Assembly (NCBI GenBank): GCA_003233055.1 | Contig: QIKP01000039.1 | Coordinates: 1-64,000 of the forward strand | DNA length: 64,000 nucleotides | Direction of reading: 5' to 3' | Origin: Planctomycetaceae bacterium | Lineage (GTDB): Bacteria; Planctomycetota; Planctomycetia; Pirellulales; Lacipirellulaceae | Part shown: positions 8,799 through 16,392 of the stretch, piece by piece | How positions within the stretch are numbered: the stretch's first letter is position 1 | How the letters are laid out: every line of letters begins with the position of its first letter | Made by a program: the position numbers and the translations under genes | Notes under the pieces: model-generated | Database searches by the model: none | What the model saw: the letters and a program-made list of their open reading frames with translations, nothing else | What the model was told of the DNA's origin: nothing

Positions 8799-9301
8799 AA
8801 CAGGCAGGAGTCAGGAGGAGAGGAGTAGTGGTACGGACACCCCGTTTTTTTCGGGCCTAACCATGCGCGACGGCGCGAGCGAGAGGATCGCGGAAACCAC
8901 GGAATGAAGCAAGCCCGGTCCGAGACGAAAAAACCGGCGGGGGGCAACGACCGATAGCAGACCTCTTCGCCAAGCTAGAAGTCGACCGCGGCTCACCGTT
9001 CGGGTAGAGTCGCTTCCGCCTTGTAAATCGCAGTCGAAAACGGAAGCGTTGCGAATGCTTGTCACGAACGGAAAGAGACACCCGAAGGAAAATGGGTTGC
9101 GCCAGACGGTCGCCCCAGCAGGGTTCGATGGAAGATGGTATTGCTCACGACCAGCAGCTCCCCTGGCAGATTTTCACCAATACGCCAGACAGCTTGTGCG
9201 ACGATCGGGGCTTCCAGCACCGGATTTCCAGCACTGGAAGTGTCGCGAGAAGAGGGGTCTCCGCGATCGGAGCGCTGGCTAGAATCCACAGCCAAAAGAA
9301 G
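8799..9301. other. Intergenic stretch between lipoprotein and tRNA gene
   Basis: About 500 bp. The overlapping ORFs on both strands (9049-9282, 9059-9364, 9062-9328, 9145-9498) conflict with one another. Several run through the tRNA gene, producing the familiar spurious peptide VAQLDRALVFGTRGCRFESC. I see no supported gene here. The lipoprotein promoter presumably lies at its left end. Confidence 0.5.
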
Positions 9302-9375
9302 TACACCCGGCAGGACTCGAACCTGCAACCCCTGGTTCCGAAGACCAGTGCTCTATCCAATTGAGCTACGGATGC
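9302..9375 (-). tRNA. tRNA-Arg, anticodon UCG (codon CGA)
   Basis: The minus strand folds as a complete cloverleaf. The acceptor stem GCATCCG/CGGGTGT has 7 pairs with G-U wobbles. The D arm is GCTCAATTGGATAGAGC. The anticodon arm CTGGT-CTTCGGA-ACCAG gives anticodon TCG. The T arm contains GGTTCGAGTCC. The discriminator is A and CCA is not encoded. UCG reads the arginine codon CGA. Confidence 0.95.
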
Positions 9376-9418
9376 GTGTCCCCCGTTTATAGAGTATTGG
9401 GGGCGTGACTCCAAGTAG

Positions 9419-9755
9419 CTCGCGGCCCACTCTGGAGAACTGCAAAGTCTTTTTTGAACCGCCAAGATCGCCAAGGCGCCAAGAAACAAGGACGCCAAGA
9501 AAAATGTCGACGGAAGCAGAAAACCACCGGATTGTTAATTCTGTCACCGTTCATGAGTCGAAAGAAAGAAACCACGAACCCAAAGAGATAGTTGGTGTCC
9601 TTTTGGCCGCTATTCGTATCGATTCGCACGAATTCGTGGTTTCCCCTGCCTCCGATTCGGTGAACGTTTGCCTCTCTCCTCCAACTCTTCTTGGCGTACT
9701 TGGCGCCTTGGCGGTTTTTTTAATTCGGCGACTTTGAAAGCGTCCTCGCGGCCCA
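9419..9755. repeat. Family E element enclosing a family D element (copy E2 with D3)
   Basis: The left end GGAGAACTGCAAAGTC (from 9433) and the right end GGCGACTTTGAAAGCGTCCT (to 9746) match E1. The pair is flanked by a perfect 11-bp direct repeat, CTCGCGGCCCA (9419-9429 and 9745-9755). Unlike E1, the centre holds about 200 extra bp, including a family D inverted repeat at 9543-9668 (GTCACCGTTCATGAGTCGAAAG...GAAACCACGAA against TTCGTGGTTTC...GATTCGGTGAAC). No gene lies inside. Confidence 0.75.
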
Positions 9756-9761
9756 GTCCGG

Positions 9762-9998
9762 TTAAAGGGCCCACGTGATTAACTGCACCACCCCGGCAAC
9801 CCCGCCCATGAAGAGGGCGATCCACAGGGCAAAGCGCCAGGCGTGGTTCAAGATGGGGGGGAGTTCCTCGTGCCTCGTGGCGGCGTAAACGAGGCTGACG
9901 CTTACCAAGAGGGGCAAGGCGTACCAGAGGCGGTTGCCCAACTCCGCTAGGGGGAAGGCGATCACGTGCAAGAGCGTCGGTAGCATGGCGTCACCCAT
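9762..9998 (-). CDS. Small two-helix membrane protein
   Basis: A 78-residue protein (or 74 if started at the ATG at 9986). It has two hydrophobic stretches, about residues 22-40 (WYALPLLVSVSLVYAA) and 55-77 (FALWIALFMGGVAGVVQLITWAL), joined by the charged loop TRHEELPPILNHAWR. It lies 27 bp downstream of the DUF6677 gene on the same strand and is probably co-transcribed. I do not recognise a family. A role as a small partner of the upstream membrane protein is a guess based on position. Confidence 0.7.
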   Translation of the reverse strand: MGDAMLPTLLHVIAFPLAELGNRLWYALPLLVSVSLVYAATRHEELPPILNHAWRFALWIALFMGGVAGVVQLITWAL

Positions 9999-10006
9999 TC
10001 GTCGTA

Positions 10007-10038
10007 GGTTTACTTGGAATCGGGTTTACTTGGAATCG
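10007..10038. repeat. 16-bp tandem duplication at a stop codon
   Basis: GGTTTACTTGGAATCG occurs twice back to back (10007-10022, 10023-10038). The second unit contains the last codons and the TAA stop of the DUF6677 gene, read on the minus strand as GAT TCC AAG TAA. The first unit duplicates them just downstream. Confidence 0.85.
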
Positions 10039-10688
10039 TCAGGCTTGTCGCCCGTCTCTTTTGTGGGAGGTGCCACGAACGGGCCCCAACGGGCATCGCA
10101 GATCGCCAGGACATTGAGGAGCCCCGCCATCAGCGTGTAGGCAGTCCCCAGTTCGTAACGAAAGGCCAAGTCATGGTGCCACTTTTGGTACTCACTCTTG
10201 TGGTAAACCAGGTTGTCGTCTTGGTCTTTCGTGCTGAAAAATCTCTTGTCCCGTTCGGCCTGCGTCATCGACTCCCCAAACAACGTCTCGGCATCCGATC
10301 GCGTGTAGGGAGGGCGCAGAAAGTTGTCGCCCAGGAGTGGTTCTTTGCCATGCTCGACGCGCCACGTTTGGATCAAGGCAGGGAGTACCGGCAATCCGAT
10401 GCCAAGCTGGCACGCGTAGACCCATCGTTCACGAAATTTGGAAAATTGGCCGACGGGGTTAACCGTCGAGGCATAGACGACACGGCCTCCGCCGATGTGC
10501 AATCCGTAGGCAAAGGTTCCCAGGATGCAGATCATGAAGAGCAACCCCTTGCCGGTCCGCCCCTGGTAGAGATGCCCGAACCCCGGGACGAGCCATGCCA
10601 GGAAGGTTGCCAACCGGGGGTCGCGGAGATCCATTTCCGGAAGGGGCGGGACGCCCGCGGCGGTGGGGGGGTCTTTCGTGTCGGCCAT
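10026..10688 (-). CDS. DUF6677 family membrane protein
   Basis: A 220-residue inner-membrane protein. A short polar N-terminus is followed by LATFLAWLVPGFGHLYQGRTGKGLLFMICILGTFAYGLHIGG (about residues 28-70), a helical hairpin of the kind found in TM2-like proteins. Further hydrophobic segments occur near 120-135 and 180-200. I recall the whole protein as a planctomycete-specific DUF6677 family; its function is unknown. It is the first gene of a likely two-gene operon with the small membrane protein downstream. Its last codons are tandemly duplicated. Confidence 0.75.
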   Translation of the reverse strand: MADTKDPPTAAGVPPLPEMDLRDPRLATFLAWLVPGFGHLYQGRTGKGLLFMICILGTFAYGLHIGGGRVVYASTVNPVGQFSKFRERWVYACQLGIGLPVLPALIQTWRVEHGKEPLLGDNFLRPPYTRSDAETLFGESMTQAERDKRFFSTKDQDDNLVYHKSEYQKWHHDLAFRYELGTAYTLMAGLLNVLAICDARWGPFVAPPTKETGDKPDDSK

Positions 10689-10844
10689 GGAACGGTCGGT
10701 TGGTTCGCAGGGAACAGGGAAAGCGGCGCAAAGGGAAAAGGTCGTTCGCCATCGGGAATCGACTATTGTGGTCTAATTCACGAGAATTTGCCAGATTGGG
10801 GCCCGGCGGCATCCAGGAGAGGCAGCTCCGTTGTCATTTCGTTG

Positions 10845-10945
10845 GGAGCGTCCCCGGCTGGGAGCCCCGCCGTCCCCGGCCGAGGACGGCAGGGCTCACA
10901 AGCCGGCGGGGTTCACAGCGGTGGGGTTCACAGCGGCGGGGCGTT
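10845..10945. repeat. Short palindrome and direct repeats before DUF6677
   Basis: An imperfect palindrome, AGCCCCGCCGTCC...GGACGGCAGGGCT, is followed by two copies of GGGGTTCACAGCGG in direct order. They fill the gap between the ychF end and the DUF6677 gene start. I know no function for them. Confidence 0.5.
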
Positions 10946-10955
10946 CGCTGTCCGC

Positions 10956-12047
10956 CTAGACGTTAAAGAGGAAGTGGCAAATGTCGCCATCTTGCATGGT
11001 GTAAGTCTTCCCTTCAATGCGCATCTTGCCCGCCTCGCGGATTGCCTTTTCGCTTTCGAACTCCACGAGGTCGTTGACCGAGTAAACCTCCACTCGAATA
11101 AATCCTCGCTCAAAATCGGTATGGATCACGCCGGCCGATTGCGGGGCGGTCGCGCCGATTGGAATCGTCCATGCTCGCACTTCCTTTTCGCCCGCGGTGA
11201 AGTAGCTCTGCAAAGTGAGCAGCTTGTAGGATGCTCGGGCAAGTGAGGCGAGTGCGGGCTCGGTGAGGCCAACGCTTTCGAGCATTTCTTGTTGGTCGCT
11301 GGGGTCGAGTTCGGCCAGTTCCGATTCGAGCCGGGCACAGACCGGCACCACTTCGCCTCCCTCCACCACCGCACGCTCCCGAACCTTTTTCACATGGGGC
11401 CCTTCCCCCTGCAGGTCCCCCTCGTCGACATTGGCCACGTAAAGAACGCGTTTGCTGGTGAGAAGCTGCAGCCCGGCGATTTCCTTGACGACGCTTGGGT
11501 CGTCTGTCTGCAAAGCTCTCACGGGCTTGCCATCGGCTAGCAGTCCCTTACACATTTCGAGAAGTTCGACACGGCGCTTCGCCTCTTTGTCGCCCGTTCG
11601 GGCAGTACGTCGCGCTTTGTCGAGCGAACCCTCGACACTTTCCAGGTCGGCCAGCATGAGTTCGGTGTCGATTGTCTCGATGTCGCGAATCGGGTCGACC
11701 GAGCCATCGACATGGGTGATGTCGTCGTCCTCGAAGCATCGGACTAAGTGGACGATGGCATCGACGTTGCGAATGTGAGTCAGGAATTTATTGCCAAGCC
11801 CCTCCCCTTCCGACGCCCCACGGACGATGCCGGCGATGTCGACCAGTTGGAGCATGGCGGGGATGACCTTCTCCGTCGGGATGTATTTCTGGATGGTCGC
11901 CAGCCGGGCGTCAGGAACCGGTACAGCACCGACGTTGGGTTCGATGGTGCAGAAGGGGTAGTTTTCGCTAGCAATGCCCGCAGCAGTGAGGGCGTTGAAG
12001 AGCGTGCTTTTACCGACATTCGGCAATCCAACAATGCCTGCCTCCAT
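10956..12047 (-). CDS. ychF: Redox-regulated ATPase YchF (OLA1/Obg-related)
   Basis: A 363-residue P-loop ATPase of the Obg/OLA1 group that binds the ribosome and is linked to stress responses. The N-terminal G domain has [14 protein letters not shown], the [20 protein letters not shown] switch region, and an NVDE-type motif (VANVDEGD) in place of NKxD, which explains the ATP preference in this family. The central coiled coil is rich in charged residues. The C-terminal TGS domain includes [10 protein letters not shown]-like [35 protein letters not shown]. Length and layout are standard (E. coli 363 aa). The start at 12047 ([14 protein letters not shown]) is unambiguous. Confidence 0.95.
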   Translation of the reverse strand: MEAGIVGLPNVGKSTLFNALTAAGIASENYPFCTIEPNVGAVPVPDARLATIQKYIPTEKVIPAMLQLVDIAGIVRGASEGEGLGNKFLTHIRNVDAIVHLVRCFEDDDITHVDGSVDPIRDIETIDTELMLADLESVEGSLDKARRTARTGDKEAKRRVELLEMCKGLLADGKPVRALQTDDPSVVKEIAGLQLLTSKRVLYVANVDEGDLQGEGPHVKKVRERAVVEGGEVVPVCARLESELAELDPSDQQEMLESVGLTEPALASLARASYKLLTLQSYFTAGEKEVRAWTIPIGATAPQSAGVIHTDFERGFIRVEVYSVNDLVEFESEKAIREAGKMRIEGKTYTMQDGDICHFLFNV

Positions 12048-12432
12048 GTTCGATTCCTTGTGGTGAGGGATGATTCGTGGAGGGTCTAAGGTCCGAGATT
12101 TTGGGCCCAGAGTCTAGGGGCAAGCCTCTGCAATCGCCCTGCTTGCCATCGCCACGGGCCAACGAGCGGCAATCCTTGGGTTGGGTTGGCTCTTGGCTAG
12201 CAGGCCAGGACAAGACCGGTTGCCCCTTTCCTTCCAGCCGGAATTCCCCGCTATGTTGCCCCCCCAGTTTCGGTGCCTGTCCGATAGACTTCTTTGAACC
12301 GCAAGTTCTGCACGGATCGGGAAAGGTGAAGAGGACGCTCCACGTCGTCGACGGTCAGGTGGTTGCGCGCATTCTTTCGGATGCGCATCGCCCGGGCAAT
12401 TTTTGGACCATCGGCGTGCAGAACCGCTTGTC
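12048..12432. other. Intergenic region between ychF and glyQS
   Basis: 385 bp between two minus-strand genes. It must hold the ychF promoter and any glyQS terminator. I see no supported ORF, no strong hairpin with a U-tract, and no member of the repeat families found elsewhere. The track ORF at 12077-12562 runs antisense into glyQS and is a shadow. Confidence 0.5.
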
Positions 12433-13887
12433 CTACCTTACCCGTGATTCGACCTCGGCGACCACGTCGTCGAGTTTCACACGGATTTGCTCGAGCGAGT
12501 CGCGGTCACGCAGGGTGACGGTCTTGTCCTTAAGCGTGTCGCCGTCGATGGTGATGCAGTAAGGAGTGCCGATTTCGTCCTGCCGGCGATAGCGGCGGCC
12601 GATCGCCCCCTTCTCGTCGTAAAAGACTGGAAACTTTTGCTTGAGCGCACGGTACAACTCGCGTGCGATTTCTGGCATGCCATCTTTTTTGACCAAAGGG
12701 AGCACTGCCGCTTTCATCGGCGCGAGGCGAGGGTGAAACTTCATCAGCGTCCGGGTTTTCATGTTCCCTTTGTCGTCGGGTGCTTCGTCCTCGGTGTAGG
12801 CTTCGCAAAGGAACGCGAGTGTCGCCCGGTCGGCACCGGCAGAAGGTTCGATGACGTGCGGGGTAAAACGCTCGTTGGTCTGGTCGTCGCGATACGTCAG
12901 GTCGCGTCCCGAGCCTTTGTAGAGTGGTTTGCCATCTTCGCCTTTCTCGACTTCCAGCGGGCAGCTTTTCGGATCGAGCTTTCCTTCCATGTGACTGCGA
13001 AGGTCGAAGTCGCCGCGATGGGCAATTCCTTCCAGCTCGCCAAATTCCCCCTCGGCGAGGAACGGGAAGGCGTATTCGATATCGGCCGTCCCGGTCGAGT
13101 AGTGGCTCAGCTCGTCGGGATCGTGGTCTCGCAGTTGCAGTCGCCCTTCGGCCAAGCCATGGTCGATGTACCATTGGAAGCGGCGGTTTCGCCAAAACTG
13201 GTACCACTCCTTCGAGGTCTTCGGGTGACAGAAGAATTCGATCTCCATTTGCTCGAATTCCCGCGAACGAAACGTGAAATTCCGCGGCGTGATTTCATTC
13301 CGAAAACTCTTGCCCACCTGGGCGATCCCAAACGGCACCTTCACTCGCGTGCTATCGCAGACGTTCTTGAAGTTGACGAAGATGCCTTGGGCCGTCTCGG
13401 GGCGGAGGAACGCCTCGTCGTCTTTGGTTCCCATCGCTCCGATAATGGTTTTGAACATCAGGTTGAATTCACGCGCCTCGGTCAGGTCGCATGCCTTGAA
13501 TTCCCCGGGCTTCTTGCTTGGCTTGAGTGGGCACTCGCTGGTCCCCAGGTGATCCTCGCGAAACCGGCTCTTGCACCCATCTGCCCGACAATCGACCATC
13601 CTGTCGCTGAACAAATCGTAATGCCCGCTCACTTTCCAAACTTGCGGGTGCATGATGATCGAGCAATCAAGGCCCGTCATTTCGTACGATGCCGGCGCGC
13701 CGGGCAAGGTCGAGATGTCGTCGTGGCGGGCGACCATATCTTGCCACCACGCCTCCTTCACGTTCCGCTTCAGCTCGACACCGAGTGGCCCATAGTCCCA
13801 GAATCCATTGAGCCCGCCATAAATCTCGCTCGACTGAAAAAGAAATCCGCGACGGCGGCAGAGCGAGACGATTTTTTCCATGTCCAT
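12433..13887 (-). CDS. glyQS: Glycine--tRNA ligase, dimeric type
   Basis: Charges tRNA-Gly with glycine. It is the single-chain alpha2 class II synthetase, not the alpha2beta2 form. The 484-residue protein starts with RRRGFLFQSSEIYGGLNGFWDYGPLGVELKRNVK, the family hallmark. It contains motif 2 (VGKSFRNEITPRNFTFRSREFEQMEIEFF) and motif 3 (VIEPSAGADRATLAFL). The C-terminal anticodon-binding domain includes GAIGRRYRRQDEIGTPYCITID. The LGTSECPLKPSKKP segment after CKSRFREDH belongs to the insertion found in bacterial homologues. ATG at 13887 or the second Met (13881) may start it. Confidence 0.95.
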   Translation of the reverse strand: MDMEKIVSLCRRRGFLFQSSEIYGGLNGFWDYGPLGVELKRNVKEAWWQDMVARHDDISTLPGAPASYEMTGLDCSIIMHPQVWKVSGHYDLFSDRMVDCRADGCKSRFREDHLGTSECPLKPSKKPGEFKACDLTEAREFNLMFKTIIGAMGTKDDEAFLRPETAQGIFVNFKNVCDSTRVKVPFGIAQVGKSFRNEITPRNFTFRSREFEQMEIEFFCHPKTSKEWYQFWRNRRFQWYIDHGLAEGRLQLRDHDPDELSHYSTGTADIEYAFPFLAEGEFGELEGIAHRGDFDLRSHMEGKLDPKSCPLEVEKGEDGKPLYKGSGRDLTYRDDQTNERFTPHVIEPSAGADRATLAFLCEAYTEDEAPDDKGNMKTRTLMKFHPRLAPMKAAVLPLVKKDGMPEIARELYRALKQKFPVFYDEKGAIGRRYRRQDEIGTPYCITIDGDTLKDKTVTLRDRDSLEQIRVKLDDVVAEVESRVR

Positions 13888-14071
13888 GACGGTTGGCTGC
13901 TTTCTATCGAACGGGAAGGATGCAAGAGGCCCATTCTAACGGCGAAGCCGCTCGAGCGCCTACGCGGGGTCCCGGAGCCCGCTCGTCTCCGAGCCGGGAG
14001 GGTCTACCACCAATATTGGCACCAACATCGGCACCAACAGTTGGCACCGGGGGCGGGGAGGCCTCGGCTCC

Positions 14072-14827
14072 CTAGAGGATCCGTAGAGACCCCGACGGGC
14101 GGTCGAGTGTGGGAAGGACCGGCTTCGAGTCGATTTGGGCAGCGACCACCAAATCCTCGTCGTGGCCGATCGCCAGCAGGTTTTTCCCACCCGGTGTATC
14201 GCGAAGTTCGAGGGCGAGCTGCTCGCTTGGCGACCGACCGAGCGCGGCAGCGGTTGTCTGAAGTTCCTGCCACTCACCCATCACGCTCTTGGCCGAAGCG
14301 TTCAACTCCCGTGGCGAGCGGGCTGTGAGTCGATCCGCAATCGCCCCCGCCGCCAGCAGGTCGTCGCGCGAGACATGGCCATTCGTGCCCGCGCAAAGCA
14401 GATGAACGGCCCTTTCGCTGGCCAAACTTTCCACCACGGCCGACACATTCGCCGCCGCGCCAATCACCACCCGCGACGCCAGCCGGGCGTGATGGAGGGC
14501 CCGTGTGCCATTGGTCGTGGTGAAGAGAATCCGCTTGCCAAACACCACCTGGGCAATGTAGTCGACCGGCGAATTCCCCAGGTCGAAACCGGTAACTCGC
14601 TCTCCCTGCCGCTCGCCACCCAGCAGTATCTCGCTCCGATCGTAGGCTTCGGCGGCGTGAAAGACCTCATCGACTTCCACAAACGGCACCACATCACGGG
14701 CCCCGGCAGCCAGGGCGTGGCAAATCGTGGTCGATGCACGCAACAGATCGATCACCACCACGGCGGCATCTGCCAAATCATGTTCGCGGACGAATTGGGG
14801 CAAGTAGTGAACGTGGAGTGTCGGCAT
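14072..14827 (-). CDS. comB: 2-phosphosulfolactate phosphatase family protein (ComB)
   Basis: A 251-residue ComB-family enzyme. In methanogens ComB removes phosphate from 2-phosphosulfolactate during coenzyme M synthesis; in bacteria its homologues often act in sulfolactate metabolism or have unknown substrates. Family features are the N-terminal VVVIDLLRASTTICHALAAGA, the LLGGERQGERVTGFDLGNSP loop, and GKRILFTTTNGTRALHHA. There is no other coenzyme M or sulfolactate gene nearby, so the substrate is open. It is divergent from menG with a 120-bp gap that contains a short family B-like palindrome at 14882-14903. Confidence 0.85.
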   Translation of the reverse strand: MPTLHVHYLPQFVREHDLADAAVVVIDLLRASTTICHALAAGARDVVPFVEVDEVFHAAEAYDRSEILLGGERQGERVTGFDLGNSPVDYIAQVVFGKRILFTTTNGTRALHHARLASRVVIGAAANVSAVVESLASERAVHLLCAGTNGHVSRDDLLAAGAIADRLTARSPRELNASAKSVMGEWQELQTTAAALGRSPSEQLALELRDTPGGKNLLAIGHDEDLVVAAQIDSKPVLPTLDRPSGSLRIL

Positions 14828-14881
14828 GGGTGGTTGGAAAATCGTAGGGGAGAGATTCTACTGGGGGCTGCCAGTCTCTAG

Positions 14882-14903
14882 CCGAACCGCCACGTGGCGA
14901 CCT
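14882..14903. repeat. Short family B-like palindrome
   Basis: CCGAACCGCCACGTGGCGACC contains CGCCACGTGGCG, a perfect 12-bp palindrome related to the CCGCCACGCGG core at 5848 and 20175. It lies between the divergent comB and menG starts. Confidence 0.45.
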
Positions 14904-14949
14904 GGATAGAGCGAGGACTCTACGATAACCCAACCGCTTGCAACTCGCT

Positions 14950-15696
14950 ATGTCGACGCCTTCCACGACCGACACCACCGTCGACAAATCCTCGGCGAGG
15001 GTGCGCCGCATGTTTGGCGAGATTGCCCCTCGATACGATTTCCTGAACCATGCCCTCTCGATGAACGTCGATCGCTACTGGCGGTGGCGAACCGTGCGTC
15101 GGGTCCCTCCGCTCGACGATCGAGGCCCCCTGTTGGATGTCTGTACGGGCACGGGCGACTTGGCGCTGGCCTACGACCGTGCGGCGGGAGGCAAGCTGCC
15201 AATCGTTGCCGCAGACTTTTGCCACGAAATGCTGACCCTGGGTCGCGCGAAGAGCGAACGGCGCGGGAGTACCGAGCGAGTCGCCTTCATCGAGGGGGAT
15301 GCGGAGCAATTGCCACTGGCAGACGACCAATTCCAAATCGTCTCGGTCGCGTTTGGACTGCGCAACGTGGCCGACACCGATCGCGGACTCGCGGAGATGA
15401 CGCGAGTCTGCCAGCCGGGCGGCAAAGTGGCGGTGCTCGAGTTCACCACGCCCCGGCGAAATCCCATGAAGGCCTTTTACAGCTGGTACTTCCGCAACGT
15501 GTTGCCACGAATCGGACAATGGTTGATGAAAAACAACTCCGCTGCCTACGAGTACCTGCCTGAGAGCGTCGGCGGATTTTTGCAGTACGAAGCGCTGACC
15601 GAACGTATGGAAGCGGCCGGACTCGCCAAGGTTCAGTTCTATCCCATGACTTTCGGCATCGCTACACTTTACGTCGGCGAGAAACCTATTTCGTAG
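14950..15696 (+). CDS. menG: Demethylmenaquinone methyltransferase (MenG/UbiE)
   Basis: A SAM-dependent C-methyltransferase for the last step of menaquinone synthesis, at the cytoplasmic face. The 248 residues show VRRMFGEIAPRYDFLNHALSMNVDRYWR, the UbiE family signature; motif I LLDVCTGTGDLAL; DFCHEML; and RNVADTDRGLAEMTRVCQPGGKVAVLEF with the usual downstream YLPESV. The ATG at 14950 (MSTPSTTD) is preferred over the TTG at 14938 used by the ORF track. A ubiX gene follows on the same strand, which fits a quinone-related pair. Confidence 0.92.
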   Translation: MSTPSTTDTTVDKSSARVRRMFGEIAPRYDFLNHALSMNVDRYWRWRTVRRVPPLDDRGPLLDVCTGTGDLALAYDRAAGGKLPIVAADFCHEMLTLGRAKSERRGSTERVAFIEGDAEQLPLADDQFQIVSVAFGLRNVADTDRGLAEMTRVCQPGGKVAVLEFTTPRRNPMKAFYSWYFRNVLPRIGQWLMKNNSAAYEYLPESVGGFLQYEALTERMEAAGLAKVQFYPMTFGIATLYVGEKPIS

Positions 15697-15750
15697 GGTG
15701 CCTGCGATGCCCCCTGCCTTTCACCCTGGTGCATTGCATGCACCTTACGA
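15694..15750. repeat. Imperfect inverted repeat between menG and ubiX
   Basis: GTAGGGTGCCTGCGATGCCCC and GGTGCATTGCATGCACCTTAC are imperfect reverse complements spaced by about 12 nt. It fills almost the whole gap and overlaps the menG stop. It could attenuate transcription into ubiX or be another dispersed palindrome. Confidence 0.55.
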
Positions 15751-15753
15751 GCC

Positions 15754-16353
15754 ATGCTCCCACCCATTGTTATCGGCATCACCGGCGCGAGTGGTGCGAG
15801 GTACGCCGTCCGGCTAATCGAAGTGCTGCTCCGCGCAGGACAAGAGGTCCACCTGTCGATTAGCCCTTCGGGTCGCGAAGTGATTCGGCAGGAAATGGGA
15901 CTCGAAGTGGATCTCGACGCGTTTCGCCCCGAGATGCTCCTGGGGGCCAGCGGCGAAGGGGTTCTCCGCTACCATCCCTACCAAGATTTCATGGCCCCGA
16001 TCGCGAGCGGGTCGTTCGTGACGGGCGGAATGGTCGTTTGCCCCTGTTCCGGGACGACCCTGAGCGCCATTGCAGCCGGTGCGTCGGGCAACTTGATCCA
16101 GCGCGCCGCGGAGGTTCACCTCAAAGAACGCCGGCGGCTGGTGCTGGTCCCCCGCGAAACACCGCTGTCGCTCCCCACGATGGACAACATGCGTCGCGCG
16201 CACCAAGCTGGTGCGGTTCTCCTGCCGGCGTCACCCGGATGGTACCATGGGGTGAATCGAGTCGACGACTTGGTCGACTTCGTCGTGGCGAGGATTCTCG
16301 ATCAATTAGAGATCAAGAACGAATTGATCCCGCGATGGGGCGACGCCCCTTGA
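15754..16353 (+). CDS. ubiX: Flavin prenyltransferase UbiX
   Basis: Attaches a dimethylallyl group to FMN to make prenylated FMN, the cofactor of UbiD-type decarboxylases. The 199 residues start at PPIVIGITGASGARYAVRLIEVLL, the FMN-binding GITGASG loop. Also present are DFMAPIASGSF, MVVCPCSGTTLSAIAAGASGNLIQRAAEV, the RRLVLVPRETPLS stretch and MDNMRRAHQAGAVLLPASPGWYHG. No ubiD is in the window. With menG upstream it may serve a menaquinone route, possibly the futalosine pathway; that link is inferred. ATG at 15754. Confidence 0.93.
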   Translation: MLPPIVIGITGASGARYAVRLIEVLLRAGQEVHLSISPSGREVIRQEMGLEVDLDAFRPEMLLGASGEGVLRYHPYQDFMAPIASGSFVTGGMVVCPCSGTTLSAIAAGASGNLIQRAAEVHLKERRRLVLVPRETPLSLPTMDNMRRAHQAGAVLLPASPGWYHGVNRVDDLVDFVVARILDQLEIKNELIPRWGDAP

Positions 16354-16392
16354 GGCGACTGCTCGCAGCTCCCCATCCTGGCTTCCCTGCTC

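Noticed and set aside
9145-9498. 117-residue ORF with VAQLDRALVFGTRGCRFESC
   Set aside because: This is the translation of the tRNA-Arg gene, a common artefact.
10014-11246. 410-residue ORF on the plus strand
   Set aside because: It runs across DUF6677 and the end of ychF in antisense and has no coherent domain.
12285-12325. TTCTTTGAACCGCAAGTTCTGC as another family E copy
   Set aside because: Only the TTTGAACCGC part resembles the element; the ends are absent and the match is too short.
12487-14328. 613-residue ORF on the plus strand
   Set aside because: It is antisense to glyQS, which has all its class II synthetase motifs; the plus-strand translation shows no domain.
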